Notes under the pieces: generated by a model
What the model was told of the DNA's origin: nothing
What the model saw: the letters and a program-made list of their open reading frames with translations, nothing else
The model's database searches: none
Part shown: positions 17,311 through 25,714 of the stretch, piece by piece
Numbering within the stretch: position 1 is the stretch's first letter
Layout of the letters: each line of letters begins with the position of its first letter
Translations under genes and position numbers: made by a program
NCBI RefSeq assembly: GCF_023507745.1
Contig: NZ_JALPZO010000123.1
Location: forward strand, 62,001-126,000
From: Vreelandella olivaria
Lineage (GTDB): Bacteria; Pseudomonadota; Gammaproteobacteria; Pseudomonadales; Halomonadaceae
DNA: 64,000 nt
Reading direction: 5' to 3'

Positions 17311-17913
17311 TTATTGCTCCATAAGACGAACCGGCTGATGACTCAAACCAGTCTGTTCGCTTTCCATAAACGCGCCGCCCAACTGCCCTAGCGCCATATA
17401 GAAAGCACTGTCTACTTGTGCGAGATCGGAAAAGCATTGACTGGCCCATGGAGTCAGATGCCGTTGAAAAAAATACATTTGCTCCAGGCTTTGCGAAGCC
17501 ACCAGCATCGCCATGACTTCACAGACAGCAGCCAGGTGGTCTTCCGGCTCATGGGTGGATGCACAACGCTCAAACCCCAATAAACGCAGGTCTCGCCGCA
17601 ATGACACCAGGGCGGCTTCCATCAACTCACCATTCAGGTACCAGGAGGCATAGGGCACAACCTCACCCTGTATAACCCCTACCAAGTGGCGAAAGTGGTC
17701 ACGCTGCAGAGCCTCAGGAGAGCTGTTACGGGCAGCAGTGGCGAGTGCTGCCCAGCACTCGGCCAAACGGCTTCCATCCTGCTCAACCTCAAGAGTCGCC
17801 AACCATTGCAGCAACTCGGCATCAGGGGCTTGACGCAGCAGGCTGGCCAATACTTGATAAATGTCAGCCCTGAGTGCTTCGATTTCACTAAGCGCGGGGA
17901 TTGAGTCGCTCAT
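17311..17913 (-). CDS. TorD-family chaperone for formate dehydrogenase
   Basis: Cytoplasmic chaperone expected to bind the Tat signal of the catalytic subunit and hold it until the cofactor is inserted. The 200-residue all-helical product has the family motifs FRHLVGVIQGEVVPYASWYL and the metal/ligand-type segment EPEDHLAAVCEVMA. Length is typical. The gene lies between the polyferredoxin and the small Tat protein, with spacings of 3 and 23 bases, so it is in the same transcript as fdhA. No FdhE homologue is present in the window, so this protein may be the only dedicated maturation chaperone here. Confidence 0.88.
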   Translation of the reverse strand: MSDSIPALSEIEALRADIYQVLASLLRQAPDAELLQWLATLEVEQDGSRLAECWAALATAARNSSPEALQRDHFRHLVGVIQGEVVPYASWYLNGELMEAALVSLRRDLRLLGFERCASTHEPEDHLAAVCEVMAMLVASQSLEQMYFFQRHLTPWASQCFSDLAQVDSAFYMALGQLGGAFMESEQTGLSHQPVRLMEQ

Positions 17914-17916
17914 GGG

Positions 17917-19641
17917 CTATACCTTCAGTTGTGCGTCGGGGTCACGTGCCATGGTTTGCCATACATCTTTCACCCGGCAGTCTTCACACATCTCCAGACG
18001 CGCCAATGCCTCGCCAGCAAAGTAGGGGTGATCCGCTAACTTAGCTTTAATCGTTGCCACGGTGCTGGCGGTCGCAAACGGTTTGCCACAATGGATGCAC
18101 TCAAACGGCGCTTCTTCATAGCAGGTTTGTCGCCTTTCACGTTCGTTTGAGGCCAAAAATCCTGGTAGCAAACGAATGGCATCTTCAGGGCAGGCTTGCT
18201 CACACAGACCGCACTGTATGCAGTCCGCTTCACGGAAACTGAGAGAAGGTGCTTCTCCACCTGCTTTAAGGGCAGGCGTTGGGCAATTGCTGACACAGGC
18301 ATAGCAGAGCGTGCATGCGTCGCTATCCACCTCAACAGCCCCGTACGCAGCCCCATGAGGCATAGGGTGCCGATGACCACTGGGCGCCCCAAGAGATGCT
18401 AAACATGCTATTACGCGATTTAATCGCCTGCGCTTGTCGGGTTCGGTAAAGGTTAAGGTGGACTCGGTGAGGGGCATTAGCACGGGCAACATATCCCTGG
18501 TAGAGCGGTCACCGGGTTCCACAAACCGGATACGTGCAGTGTCATGGCCCAGTGCTTCAAGCAGCCCGTGGGCCTGGGCTAGCTGATCCTGTAAAAACAG
18601 CCTTAGCTTGGCGGGCATGTTGTTGTGCAGTTGGATACGCACCTCAGCGGCACCGTTGGCCAGGGCGGTTAACCACTGGTCATGTCCAGCAGCCCCCAGT
18701 TCTTCAAGGGGGGCATCAAGCAGGTGCCCAGACGTTATTTCTCCCGCATGGCGCTCAGCATCAAGCGTGTCATGGGTGATAAAGCGCATCACCGGTGCTT
18801 GCCCACCGGCATCACGGTAAGCCTTAAGCCAAGTGGCTAATGTATCCTGCTGACGGCGGGTTTCCGGTAGCCGAAACTCTATCGCCCCCGTTGGGCAGGC
18901 ACTGGTACAGCTGCCTACGCCCTGGCAGAGAAACGGATTAATCTCGATGTGCGACTCAATGCGGCCCTTAACGCTGGCAATCGCATCGGCAGGACAAACA
19001 TCCAGGCAGCGTGTGCAGCCCACATTGCCGCTGGAGGAGTGGGCACAAAGATCACTGTTCACCTGAAAATAACGTGGCTTATCAAACTCGCCAATTAACT
19101 CAATAACACTATCTAAAATATCGCTGGTATTATGTGCCGTGGCCCAGTCAAGCAACACATAGCCCGGCGGGGGAAGCTCCCAAGGAGGCGTCATCCCCAC
19201 TCGCCCTGGCCCGGTCATATCCAGCACAACATCAAATACGCTGCGTTCAAGCAGCGCTTGTGCGATGTTCAGCACCTCACCTTCGACTGAACGAAGCTCA
19301 GCCTGAAAGGCACCCAAATAGCCTGAAATGTGCAACTGCTGACACTGCTCGGATGACAGCCGGTGCTCTAGCAGAGGTTCGCTGCCACCATGTATCACCT
19401 CCTGCGGCGCGGTAGAGTCCGTTATAAGAAGTGTTAACGAAGCCAGCCCACGACCCTGTAGTACGCGGGCTGCAGCATAAGTCGCCTGGGCACTCCCAAT
19501 CAGCAACGCATGGCCACGGCTATGGTAGGTGACATTAGCCGGCGTCAAATTGGCCGGCCAGGAGATGCGCTGCCGCACCACTTCACGGGCGGCAGCATTA
19601 CGCTGGTCGTCTAACGACGCCAGCTCAATATATTGATTCAT
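17917..19641 (-). CDS. Multi-cluster 4Fe-4S polyferredoxin of the fdh operon
   Basis: First gene of the formate dehydrogenase transcript and a likely soluble electron carrier, since no signal peptide or membrane segment is visible. The 574 residues begin with about 190 residues lacking cysteine motifs. Ferredoxin-like clusters follow: CTRCLDVCPADAI, CTSACPTGAIEF, CTLCYACVSNCPTPA and CIQCGLCEQACPEDAI. Near the end are two CxxC pairs, ECIHCGKPF and MCEDCRVKDVW. Related proteins occur in many proteobacterial fdh clusters. Whether it delivers electrons to another acceptor or helps assembly is not known. It overlaps nothing and sits three bases before the chaperone gene. Confidence 0.82.
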   Translation of the reverse strand: MNQYIELASLDDQRNAAAREVVRQRISWPANLTPANVTYHSRGHALLIGSAQATYAAARVLQGRGLASLTLLITDSTAPQEVIHGGSEPLLEHRLSSEQCQQLHISGYLGAFQAELRSVEGEVLNIAQALLERSVFDVVLDMTGPGRVGMTPPWELPPPGYVLLDWATAHNTSDILDSVIELIGEFDKPRYFQVNSDLCAHSSSGNVGCTRCLDVCPADAIASVKGRIESHIEINPFLCQGVGSCTSACPTGAIEFRLPETRRQQDTLATWLKAYRDAGGQAPVMRFITHDTLDAERHAGEITSGHLLDAPLEELGAAGHDQWLTALANGAAEVRIQLHNNMPAKLRLFLQDQLAQAHGLLEALGHDTARIRFVEPGDRSTRDMLPVLMPLTESTLTFTEPDKRRRLNRVIACLASLGAPSGHRHPMPHGAAYGAVEVDSDACTLCYACVSNCPTPALKAGGEAPSLSFREADCIQCGLCEQACPEDAIRLLPGFLASNERERRQTCYEEAPFECIHCGKPFATASTVATIKAKLADHPYFAGEALARLEMCEDCRVKDVWQTMARDPDAQLKV

Positions 19642-19818
19642 GTACTCTCACGGTCAGAACGTCGTTTTTATTAGAATATTTTTTAGTAATGTAGCGGCCT
19701 ATTTTAGCGCTTTCCGTACATTGAGCGTATGGTGCTAACGCTGTTTTTGCCACTCTTTGGTTCGAGAGAAGTCAACACTTGCCGCTTAATAGCGATTAAC
19801 CTCCTGTTTCAGAAAACA

Positions 19819-20433
19819 TTAGCTGCTTTTAATACGTTCGTCTATTTTGCAACTCGTCGCAACGTTCTGGCTATCCAGCCCTTCTTCTTGTAAGGGACTT
19901 GCTTCCTGTACATGGGAATTACTGCACTCAGACTGGTCGGTACCACCACCGGAACAATGACCTGATTCTTCTGATGCGGTGGGGCGCTCCAGCCCCTCTT
20001 CCACCTTATTTGCCCATTGGCGCAGCTTACCAGCCAGCTCGTTTGCCATTGGTTTTAACTGTTGGCGATAGTCTGCATCGTAGTCATCCAACCCATCCCG
20101 CACATTATAGTTGCCCGTGGCCCATAGCCGTTTGAGCGCACGGCGACGCAGGGAGGCACTGACACCTGCGGCCATAAACACACTAAAGTCACTGCCTGGA
20201 AGCAGCGTGTCCGGGTCAGGCAATGTATGATCTAAACTACCTGGCGCTGGTGGCTGTTCCTGATCTTCTTGAGCCACCTGTTGGCTGGCATGCTCAGCGT
20301 CTTCATCGGCTTCTTTAGCATGAGCACCACGCGCCACCACCTCTTGTGTAGAGGTATCAGATGCACCACGCTCCGCATCGTCTTCACTTTCCACCCCACG
20401 TTTTTTACGCGACCACTGCTGTAACCGGTTCAC
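19819..20433 (-). CDS. DUF3306 protein, formate dehydrogenase-linked
   Basis: A 204-residue cytoplasmic protein of unknown function. Residues about 15-65 are highly acidic and low in complexity, rich in Glu, Asp and Ala. The conserved core follows: LLPGSDFSVFMAAGVSASLR, then RALKRLWATGNYNVRDGLDDYDADY, which is the DUF3306 signature. The C-terminal 60 residues are variable and Ser/Glu-rich. It overlaps the DUF3305 gene by four bases, and the pair is typically found next to FDH genes. The 177 bases between it and the polyferredoxin probably carry the main fdh promoter. Confidence 0.85.
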   Translation of the reverse strand: MNRLQQWSRKKRGVESEDDAERGASDTSTQEVVARGAHAKEADEDAEHASQQVAQEDQEQPPAPGSLDHTLPDPDTLLPGSDFSVFMAAGVSASLRRRALKRLWATGNYNVRDGLDDYDADYRQQLKPMANELAGKLRQWANKVEEGLERPTASEESGHCSGGGTDQSECSNSHVQEASPLQEEGLDSQNVATSCKIDERIKSS

Positions 20434-20870
20434 TGTGGATGCTCCCTGGTGGGTAGGTCTTTGGCTCGCCCAGCCCCTTTGCGCTTTTTCTTGCGCACTT
20501 CCTGTGGTGCCTCACCATGGCGCGCCAGATAACGCTCAAGCCATACCTGAATCGCCATCGGCATCGGCGCTTCCAATACTTGCTGCTCACCATCCAGCCA
20601 ACCGGCTGCCACATCCTGACTGGCAGTGATCGCATCGGGTTTTGGCGTCTGCCCTGAGAACCCTGCCCGCACAAACAGCCTGGGTGAGGATGAGGTCAAA
20701 TTAAAACGGTAGGCGGCACGTTCTGTCATGGACAGTTGCAGACCCAACACATGATCACCGTTATCCCCTGGTGCCAAATCAGCAATACGCCACTGCGTAA
20801 GCGTAAACCCTTTCACCTGCTTCGGCTCGGCAACCAGGGTAATGCTCAATAAGCGTAAATTATCCGTCAT
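20430..20870 (-). CDS. DUF3305 protein, formate dehydrogenase-linked
   Basis: A 146-residue cytoplasmic protein of unknown function in the DUF3305 family. The conserved features seen are an N-terminal strand region (LRLLSITLVAEPKQVKGFTL), a central LSMTERAAYRFNLTSSSPRLF, and a helical segment MAIQVWLERYLARHG. A basic lysine-rich tail (KKKRKG) ends it. It is co-translated with DUF3306 through an ATGA overlap. Divergent fdhD starts 121 bases away, so the two directions share one control region. A role in FDH maturation is a guess from genomic association only. Confidence 0.85.
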   Translation of the reverse strand: MTDNLRLLSITLVAEPKQVKGFTLTQWRIADLAPGDNGDHVLGLQLSMTERAAYRFNLTSSSPRLFVRAGFSGQTPKPDAITASQDVAAGWLDGEQQVLEAPMPMAIQVWLERYLARHGEAPQEVRKKKRKGAGRAKDLPTREHPQ

Positions 20871-20991
20871 AGCGTTTAGACCTTACATGGGTAGACAAGC
20901 AAGCCCCTGGGGCGCCATCATCGTTAGCTTAAAGCGCTGAACCCAGCTATTTGTTGTCAGGCGTTTCACCAGGTACCAGCGAGGACAGCGG

Positions 20992-21849
20992 ATGCCCACT
21001 CTTCAGTTAAGCCGAGCCCGCTTACCGGCTACCACCACTATAGTCATGATGGATGCCTATGGCGCAACTTGTCAGCAGGCCATTGCAGCCGAACGCGCCC
21101 TCACGATTTATCTTAACAAACGTGAAATTGTCACCCTCATGACCCTGGGTGATGACCCGGAAGCACTGGTAGTAGGTTATTTGCGTAACCAGGGGCTGCT
21201 CCACTCAGTCGGGGACTTGACCGCCGTTCATGTCGACTGGGAGGTAGAAGCGGCTGCCGTGGTGACACGCCACTTACCCGCTGATTTAGAAACCCGTTTG
21301 GCTACCCGCACGGTTACCACCGGCTGCGGTCAAGGCACTGTCTTTGGCAACCTGCTGGAACAGACCTCATTAAAGGCGCTCCCCGCCACCCTATTGACAC
21401 AATCCGTACTTTATCAATTGCTAACAAACCTTAATACCTATAATGAAACCTACCGCAATGCGGGCGCAGTGCATGGTTGTGCACTTTGTCACCAAATGGA
21501 AGTGCTGGACTTTGTTGAGGACGTAGGCAGACATAACGCGGTCGATACCCTGGCCGGGCGCCAGTGGCTAAAACAGGCTGACAGCGCCCACGCCAATATC
21601 TTTTACACCACAGGCCGCCTGACCTCCGAGATGGTACTGAAAGTGGCACAGATGGGCATTAGTGTGCTGGTCTCACGCTCTGGTGTTACTCAAAAAGGTG
21701 TGGAGCTTGCAGAGCGGTTTGGTGTCATGCTGATTGCCAGGGCCAAAGGAAAAAACTTCCAGGCCATTAACGCCGCTGGACGCTTAACGCTGGATGCCAT
21801 TCCCTCTAAACCGCCGAGTGTACGCACGTCCAGGGAGGCTGGCGTATGA
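20992..21849 (+). CDS. fdhD: Formate dehydrogenase accessory sulfurtransferase FdhD
   Basis: Transfers sulfur from the cysteine desulfurase to the molybdenum cofactor, a step required for active formate dehydrogenase. The 285 residues contain the essential CxxC pair in VHGCALCHQME and the family core VEDVGRHNAVDTLAG, FYTTGRLTSEMVLK and VSRSGVT. Length is normal. It heads a co-directional block with mobA, moeA, moaA and the CobW-like gene. Each junction is an overlap or a gap of a few bases, so cofactor synthesis and FDH maturation are coupled. It is divergent from DUF3305. Confidence 0.93.
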   Translation: MPTLQLSRARLPATTTIVMMDAYGATCQQAIAAERALTIYLNKREIVTLMTLGDDPEALVVGYLRNQGLLHSVGDLTAVHVDWEVEAAAVVTRHLPADLETRLATRTVTTGCGQGTVFGNLLEQTSLKALPATLLTQSVLYQLLTNLNTYNETYRNAGAVHGCALCHQMEVLDFVEDVGRHNAVDTLAGRQWLKQADSAHANIFYTTGRLTSEMVLKVAQMGISVLVSRSGVTQKGVELAERFGVMLIARAKGKNFQAINAAGRLTLDAIPSKPPSVRTSREAGV

Positions 21850-22454
21850 TCGCTCCCCAGGAACTCACCGGAATGATTCTTGCGGGCGGAGAAGGCCGCC
21901 GCATGGGTGGGCGTGATAAGGGCCTTGAGCCTTTTGCCGGGTTGCCACTGGTGGCGCATGTAGCCAAGCGCTTTGATGGTCAGGTTGCCGAGCTATTGAT
22001 TAATGCCAACCGCAACCAGGAAGCCTACGAGTTGTTTGCAGCCCGGATCATCGAGGATGCTGAGGGTGGTTTTAAAGGGCCGCTTATGGGGATATATAGC
22101 GGGCTTCGCGCCGCAAACACACCCTGGTTGCTGGTGGCTCCCTGTGATACTCCCGCACTGCCAAATGATCTGGTAGCACGCATGACTGCGGGCATGGGAG
22201 ATCACGATATCGGGGTCGCCTTTGATGGTGAGCGCCTGCACCCGGTGGTAGCGCTTTTGCGCACCTCTTTAGCAGCTGACCTTGCCGCCACACTGGCCAT
22301 GGGGGAACGCAAAATCGACCGCTGGTACGCCCGCCATGCGTGGTGCAAGGTAGATATGTCCGACTGCCCGGAGGCCTTTGCCAATCTCAATACCGAAGAA
22401 GAGAAGCTTCGCCTGGAGTATGCGCTTGCCAAAGCAGCCAAGGAGGCACGATGA
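21846..22454 (+). CDS. mobA: Molybdenum cofactor guanylyltransferase MobA
   Basis: Adds GMP to Mo-molybdopterin to form the guanine dinucleotide cofactor that bis-MGD enzymes such as this FDH need. The 202 residues begin with the nucleotide-binding signature GMILAGGEGRRMGGRDKGL, followed by LINANRN, FKGPLMGIYSGL and the metal-site segment LLVAPCDTPALP. Length agrees with E. coli MobA (about 194). It overlaps fdhD and moeA by four bases each (ATGA). Confidence 0.93.
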   Translation: MIAPQELTGMILAGGEGRRMGGRDKGLEPFAGLPLVAHVAKRFDGQVAELLINANRNQEAYELFAARIIEDAEGGFKGPLMGIYSGLRAANTPWLLVAPCDTPALPNDLVARMTAGMGDHDIGVAFDGERLHPVVALLRTSLAADLAATLAMGERKIDRWYARHAWCKVDMSDCPEAFANLNTEEEKLRLEYALAKAAKEAR

Positions 22455-23704
22455 CTCTGTCATGTTTCGAGCTTGGCGAACAAATGCTCAGTGTTAATGA
22501 AGCCAGTGCTGCCTTGGCTACATTGATTGAACGCACTACCGGCATGGAGAGCGTTCCGCTAACCCAGGCCCATGGCCGACGGTTGGCGACTGATATAGCC
22601 GCCCCCATTAACGTACCGCAAAATACCAATGCCGCGATGGATGGCGTCGCCCTGGCATGGGAGGCAGGAGAAACCAACCAACAGCACTGGCCTATTGCTG
22701 GCGATGCCTTTGCAGGTAAGGCGTTTGAGGGCCAGGTGCCCCCAGGACAATGCGTGCGTATTACCACCGGCGCGCCGCTGCCCGCTGGCACTGATACCGT
22801 CATTATGCGCGAGCAACTGTCTGAACAAGCCGACACAGCGACCGTGGCTATTCCCGAGCGTGTGCAGCGCGGGCAGCACGTTCGTCAGGCAGGCGAAGAC
22901 ATCGTGGCAGGCTCGATAGCCCTGGCAAAGGGGACGCGCCTGGATGCCACCTGCCTGGGGCTTATTGCATCACTGGGCTATGCTGAGGTGCCGGTATGCA
23001 AGCGCCCGAGGGTAGCGATATTTTCAACCGGCAACGAAGTGACCCCTCCTGGCGAACCTCTGCCAACCGCAGGTATCTATGATACCAACCGGTTTACCCT
23101 GCTTGGCCTGCTTAGCGAACAGGGAGCCGGCGTCCTTGATTTAGGCATACTGCCCGATCACCAGTCTGCCATCGAGGCGGCCCTTACCGAGGCATCCAGC
23201 AGTAGTGACCTGGTGATTACCACGGGTGGCGTGTCTGTAGGACATGCTGACTTTACCCGGGCGGCACTTGAACAGTTGGGGCAACTCGCGTTCTGGCGTG
23301 TGGCGCTTCGCCCAGGCCGCCCAATGGCCTGCGGCCTGCTGGGTTCATCACGCACGCCTTTTGTGGGCCTGCCCGGCAACCCCGTGGCGGTCATGGTAAC
23401 CTTCAGACAGTTTGTGGTGCCGCTACTACAGTGCCTGCAAGGGATTCCACCGGCCCAACCACAACGATTAACGGCTATCGCGGAAACAGCGCTTAAAAGC
23501 CGTCTAAAGCGTACCGACTTTTTGCGCGGCGTGTATCGCTGCGATGAACACGGGGTACTTCATGTACGCTCTACCGGTGCCCAGGGGTCGGGGATTTTAA
23601 CCTCAATGGTGGCTGCCAACTGTCTGATTGAGTTAGGCGATGACCAGGAAGGCGCTCAACCAGGCGAGGTGGTCTGTATTCAACCACTTACGGAATGGCA
23701 ATGA
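22451..23704 (+). CDS. moeA: Molybdopterin molybdenumtransferase MoeA (copy 2)
   Basis: Same reaction as the copy at 9673-10878, but clearly divergent in sequence. The start is the ATG at 22451 with AGGAGG upstream and a four-base overlap with mobA; the longer open frame from 22340 is artificial. The 417 residues include the motifs [45 protein letters not shown] and [12 protein letters not shown]. The family motif usually reads NSAMDGYAL; here the Tyr is replaced by Val, one sign of specialisation. Located in the FDH maturation block, it may be the copy dedicated to formate dehydrogenase. Confidence 0.92.
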   Translation: MTLSCFELGEQMLSVNEASAALATLIERTTGMESVPLTQAHGRRLATDIAAPINVPQNTNAAMDGVALAWEAGETNQQHWPIAGDAFAGKAFEGQVPPGQCVRITTGAPLPAGTDTVIMREQLSEQADTATVAIPERVQRGQHVRQAGEDIVAGSIALAKGTRLDATCLGLIASLGYAEVPVCKRPRVAIFSTGNEVTPPGEPLPTAGIYDTNRFTLLGLLSEQGAGVLDLGILPDHQSAIEAALTEASSSSDLVITTGGVSVGHADFTRAALEQLGQLAFWRVALRPGRPMACGLLGSSRTPFVGLPGNPVAVMVTFRQFVVPLLQCLQGIPPAQPQRLTAIAETALKSRLKRTDFLRGVYRCDEHGVLHVRSTGAQGSGILTSMVAANCLIELGDDQEGAQPGEVVCIQPLTEWQ

Positions 23705-24693
23705 CCGAACAACTGATTGATGATTTTGGCCGCCGGGTTAACTACGTGCGCATCTCAGTGACGGATCGCTGCGATTTCCGCTGCGTATATTGCATGAGTG
23801 AGGAAATGACGTTTCTTCCTCGCGCCCAGGTGTTGACGCTCGAAGAGCTAGCCATGGTGGCACGCGCATTCACCGAGTTGGGTGTTGAGAAAATCCGCCT
23901 CACTGGCGGCGAGCCGCTGGTGCGTAAAGGCATTGAGCAGTTAGTGGATGAAATTGGTACCCTGCCGGGGCTTAATGATTTCACGATGACAACCAATGGC
24001 GCAGGATTGCGTCAGCATGCCAGGCAACTTGTTAATGGTGGCCTGCGCAGGCTTAATATCAGCCTGGATTCACTGGACCCGGTTCGCTTTAAGCAGCTCA
24101 CCCGCACCGGTGACCTAGCGAAGGTCATCGATGGCATTCATGCTGCCAAAGAGGCAGGTTTTGAGCGTATCAAGCTCAATGCCGTGATATTAAAAGGCCG
24201 CAATGAGGATGAGGTACTCGACCTGGTAGACTTTGCCCGCCAGGAGGGGCTGGACATCAGCTTTATAGAAGAGATGCCGCTGGGAGAGGTATCCGACCAC
24301 TCCCGGGCCGAAACCTTCTACTCCAGTGACGATGTACGGGCGCTCATTGAGGCTCGTTACCCGCTGACCCCTACCACTGACACCACACCGGGACCTTCGC
24401 GCTACTTTAAAATGGCCGATAGTGATAGCCGGATAGGTTTTATCTCGCCCCATAGCCATAACTTTTGCGATACCTGTAACCGCGTGCGAGTCACGGTCGA
24501 AGGCCGCCTGCTGCTCTGCCTGGGCAATGAGCATTCGGTCGATCTGCGCGCTGTACTACGCCGCCACCCCGGGGATATGCAGGCGCTAAAAACAGCTATT
24601 ATCAAGGCGCTACCGCTAAAACCTGAGCGTCATTACTTCACCACCGATGGTGATATTCAGGTGGTACGCTTTATGAATATGACAGGAGGCTAA
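23701..24693 (+). CDS. moaA: GTP 3',8-cyclase MoaA (radical SAM)
   Basis: First enzyme of molybdenum cofactor synthesis, rearranging GTP with S-adenosylmethionine chemistry. The 330-residue product carries the radical-SAM cluster CDFRCVYC near the N-terminus and [11 protein letters not shown]. The second C-terminal 4Fe-4S site is in [20 protein letters not shown]. The chain ends in Gly-Gly, which is conserved in active MoaA. The start is taken at ATG 23701, overlapping the moeA stop (ATGA), with GGA six bases upstream; an ATG six bases earlier is the alternative. moaC, its partner enzyme, is not in this window. Confidence 0.94.
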   Translation: MTEQLIDDFGRRVNYVRISVTDRCDFRCVYCMSEEMTFLPRAQVLTLEELAMVARAFTELGVEKIRLTGGEPLVRKGIEQLVDEIGTLPGLNDFTMTTNGAGLRQHARQLVNGGLRRLNISLDSLDPVRFKQLTRTGDLAKVIDGIHAAKEAGFERIKLNAVILKGRNEDEVLDLVDFARQEGLDISFIEEMPLGEVSDHSRAETFYSSDDVRALIEARYPLTPTTDTTPGPSRYFKMADSDSRIGFISPHSHNFCDTCNRVRVTVEGRLLLCLGNEHSVDLRAVLRRHPGDMQALKTAIIKALPLKPERHYFTTDGDIQVVRFMNMTGG

Positions 24694-24697
24694 GCGT

Positions 24698-25714
24698 TTG
24701 ACAGCGCCATCCATCATACCGGTACATATCATTACCGGTTTTTTAGGCAGCGGCAAAACAACACTTATCCACAGCCTGATCAAACAAAAGCCTGTGGGTG
24801 AAAAGTGGGCCATACTGGTCAACGAGTTTGGCCAGATCGGTATTGACCAGGCGATGTTTGATAGCCAGGAAGACGTAGTGGTCAAAGGCTTGCCCGGCGG
24901 CTGTTTATGTTGCCAACTGGCCTTTGTATTACAGGCAACGCTGGTCAATTTACTGGCACGCAGTAAGCCTGACAGGCTTATTATTGAGCCTTCGGGCCTT
25001 GGCCATCCTGCTGGTCTGCTGGATCTACTGCGTGGTGACACATTCCAAAATGTTGTGAACGTGCGCGATATTATCACCACCCTGGACCCACGCCGCCTGG
25101 ATGAGCCCAGAGTTCGCACCCATGGAACCTTTCAGGATCAGCTCACTATCGCCGATGCCGTGGCTATTACCATGGTAGATCAGGCTACCCAGGAACAGCT
25201 CGACCATGCTCAGCAGTTTACTGAAGCCCTATGGCCAGCCCGTAAATGGATTCGCCATACCCAGAGTGGGCAGCTACCTCTGTCTCTATTACTGGAAAGC
25301 GGCAGTGCTGCGGCTGAAAGCACCAATACTCCTTCGTCACACCAGCAGTTAATTGCCTCACCAGGGTTGGAAGGCAACTTTTTTGACCTGCCTCCCCCAC
25401 CTGGAAAGCCGCGGTGTGAAACCGGTAGTGCACTAGGCTATGTCAGTACAGGGATACGTTGGCATCCAGCAGAATGCTTTAATCTTGATCGCTTAGCGGC
25501 CTGCCTGACAGGTCTTCCAAAGCAGGCGCGCATTAAAGGTGTTTTTAACACCAACAGCGGTTGGAAACGGATCAATCGCGCGGATGGCGCACTAAGTGTT
25601 GAAGACAGCGCCTGGCGACAGGACTCCCGGCTGGAAGTGATTACCCCTGAAGGTCACCCCGCTGAATATAAAGACCTCATTGTCAGCATCAAGTCTTCAG
25701 GAGCCCATCTCTAA
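24698..25714 (+). CDS. CobW/COG0523-family metal-binding GTPase
   Basis: A P-loop GTPase of the COG0523 (CobW) group, members of which insert or store metals. The 338 residues show Walker A GFLGSGKTT near residue 15, the family metal site GGCLCC (CxCC type) and the Walker B-like IIEPSGLGHP. The start codon is TTG, with a strong AGGAGG eight bases upstream; no ATG in this frame fits better. It is last in the fdhD-mobA-moeA-moaA block, four bases after moaA. A role in metal supply to FDH or cofactor enzymes is inferred from position; the metal is unknown. Its end overlaps the opposite-strand GGDEF-EAL gene by 18 bases. Confidence 0.88.
   Translation: MTAPSIIPVHIITGFLGSGKTTLIHSLIKQKPVGEKWAILVNEFGQIGIDQAMFDSQEDVVVKGLPGGCLCCQLAFVLQATLVNLLARSKPDRLIIEPSGLGHPAGLLDLLRGDTFQNVVNVRDIITTLDPRRLDEPRVRTHGTFQDQLTIADAVAITMVDQATQEQLDHAQQFTEALWPARKWIRHTQSGQLPLSLLLESGSAAAESTNTPSSHQQLIASPGLEGNFFDLPPPPGKPRCETGSALGYVSTGIRWHPAECFNLDRLAACLTGLPKQARIKGVFNTNSGWKRINRADGALSVEDSAWRQDSRLEVITPEGHPAEYKDLIVSIKSSGAHL

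Noticed and set aside
19899..20135. Plus-strand open frame within the DUF3306 gene
   Set aside because: It overlaps a conserved-domain gene and lacks a ribosome site.
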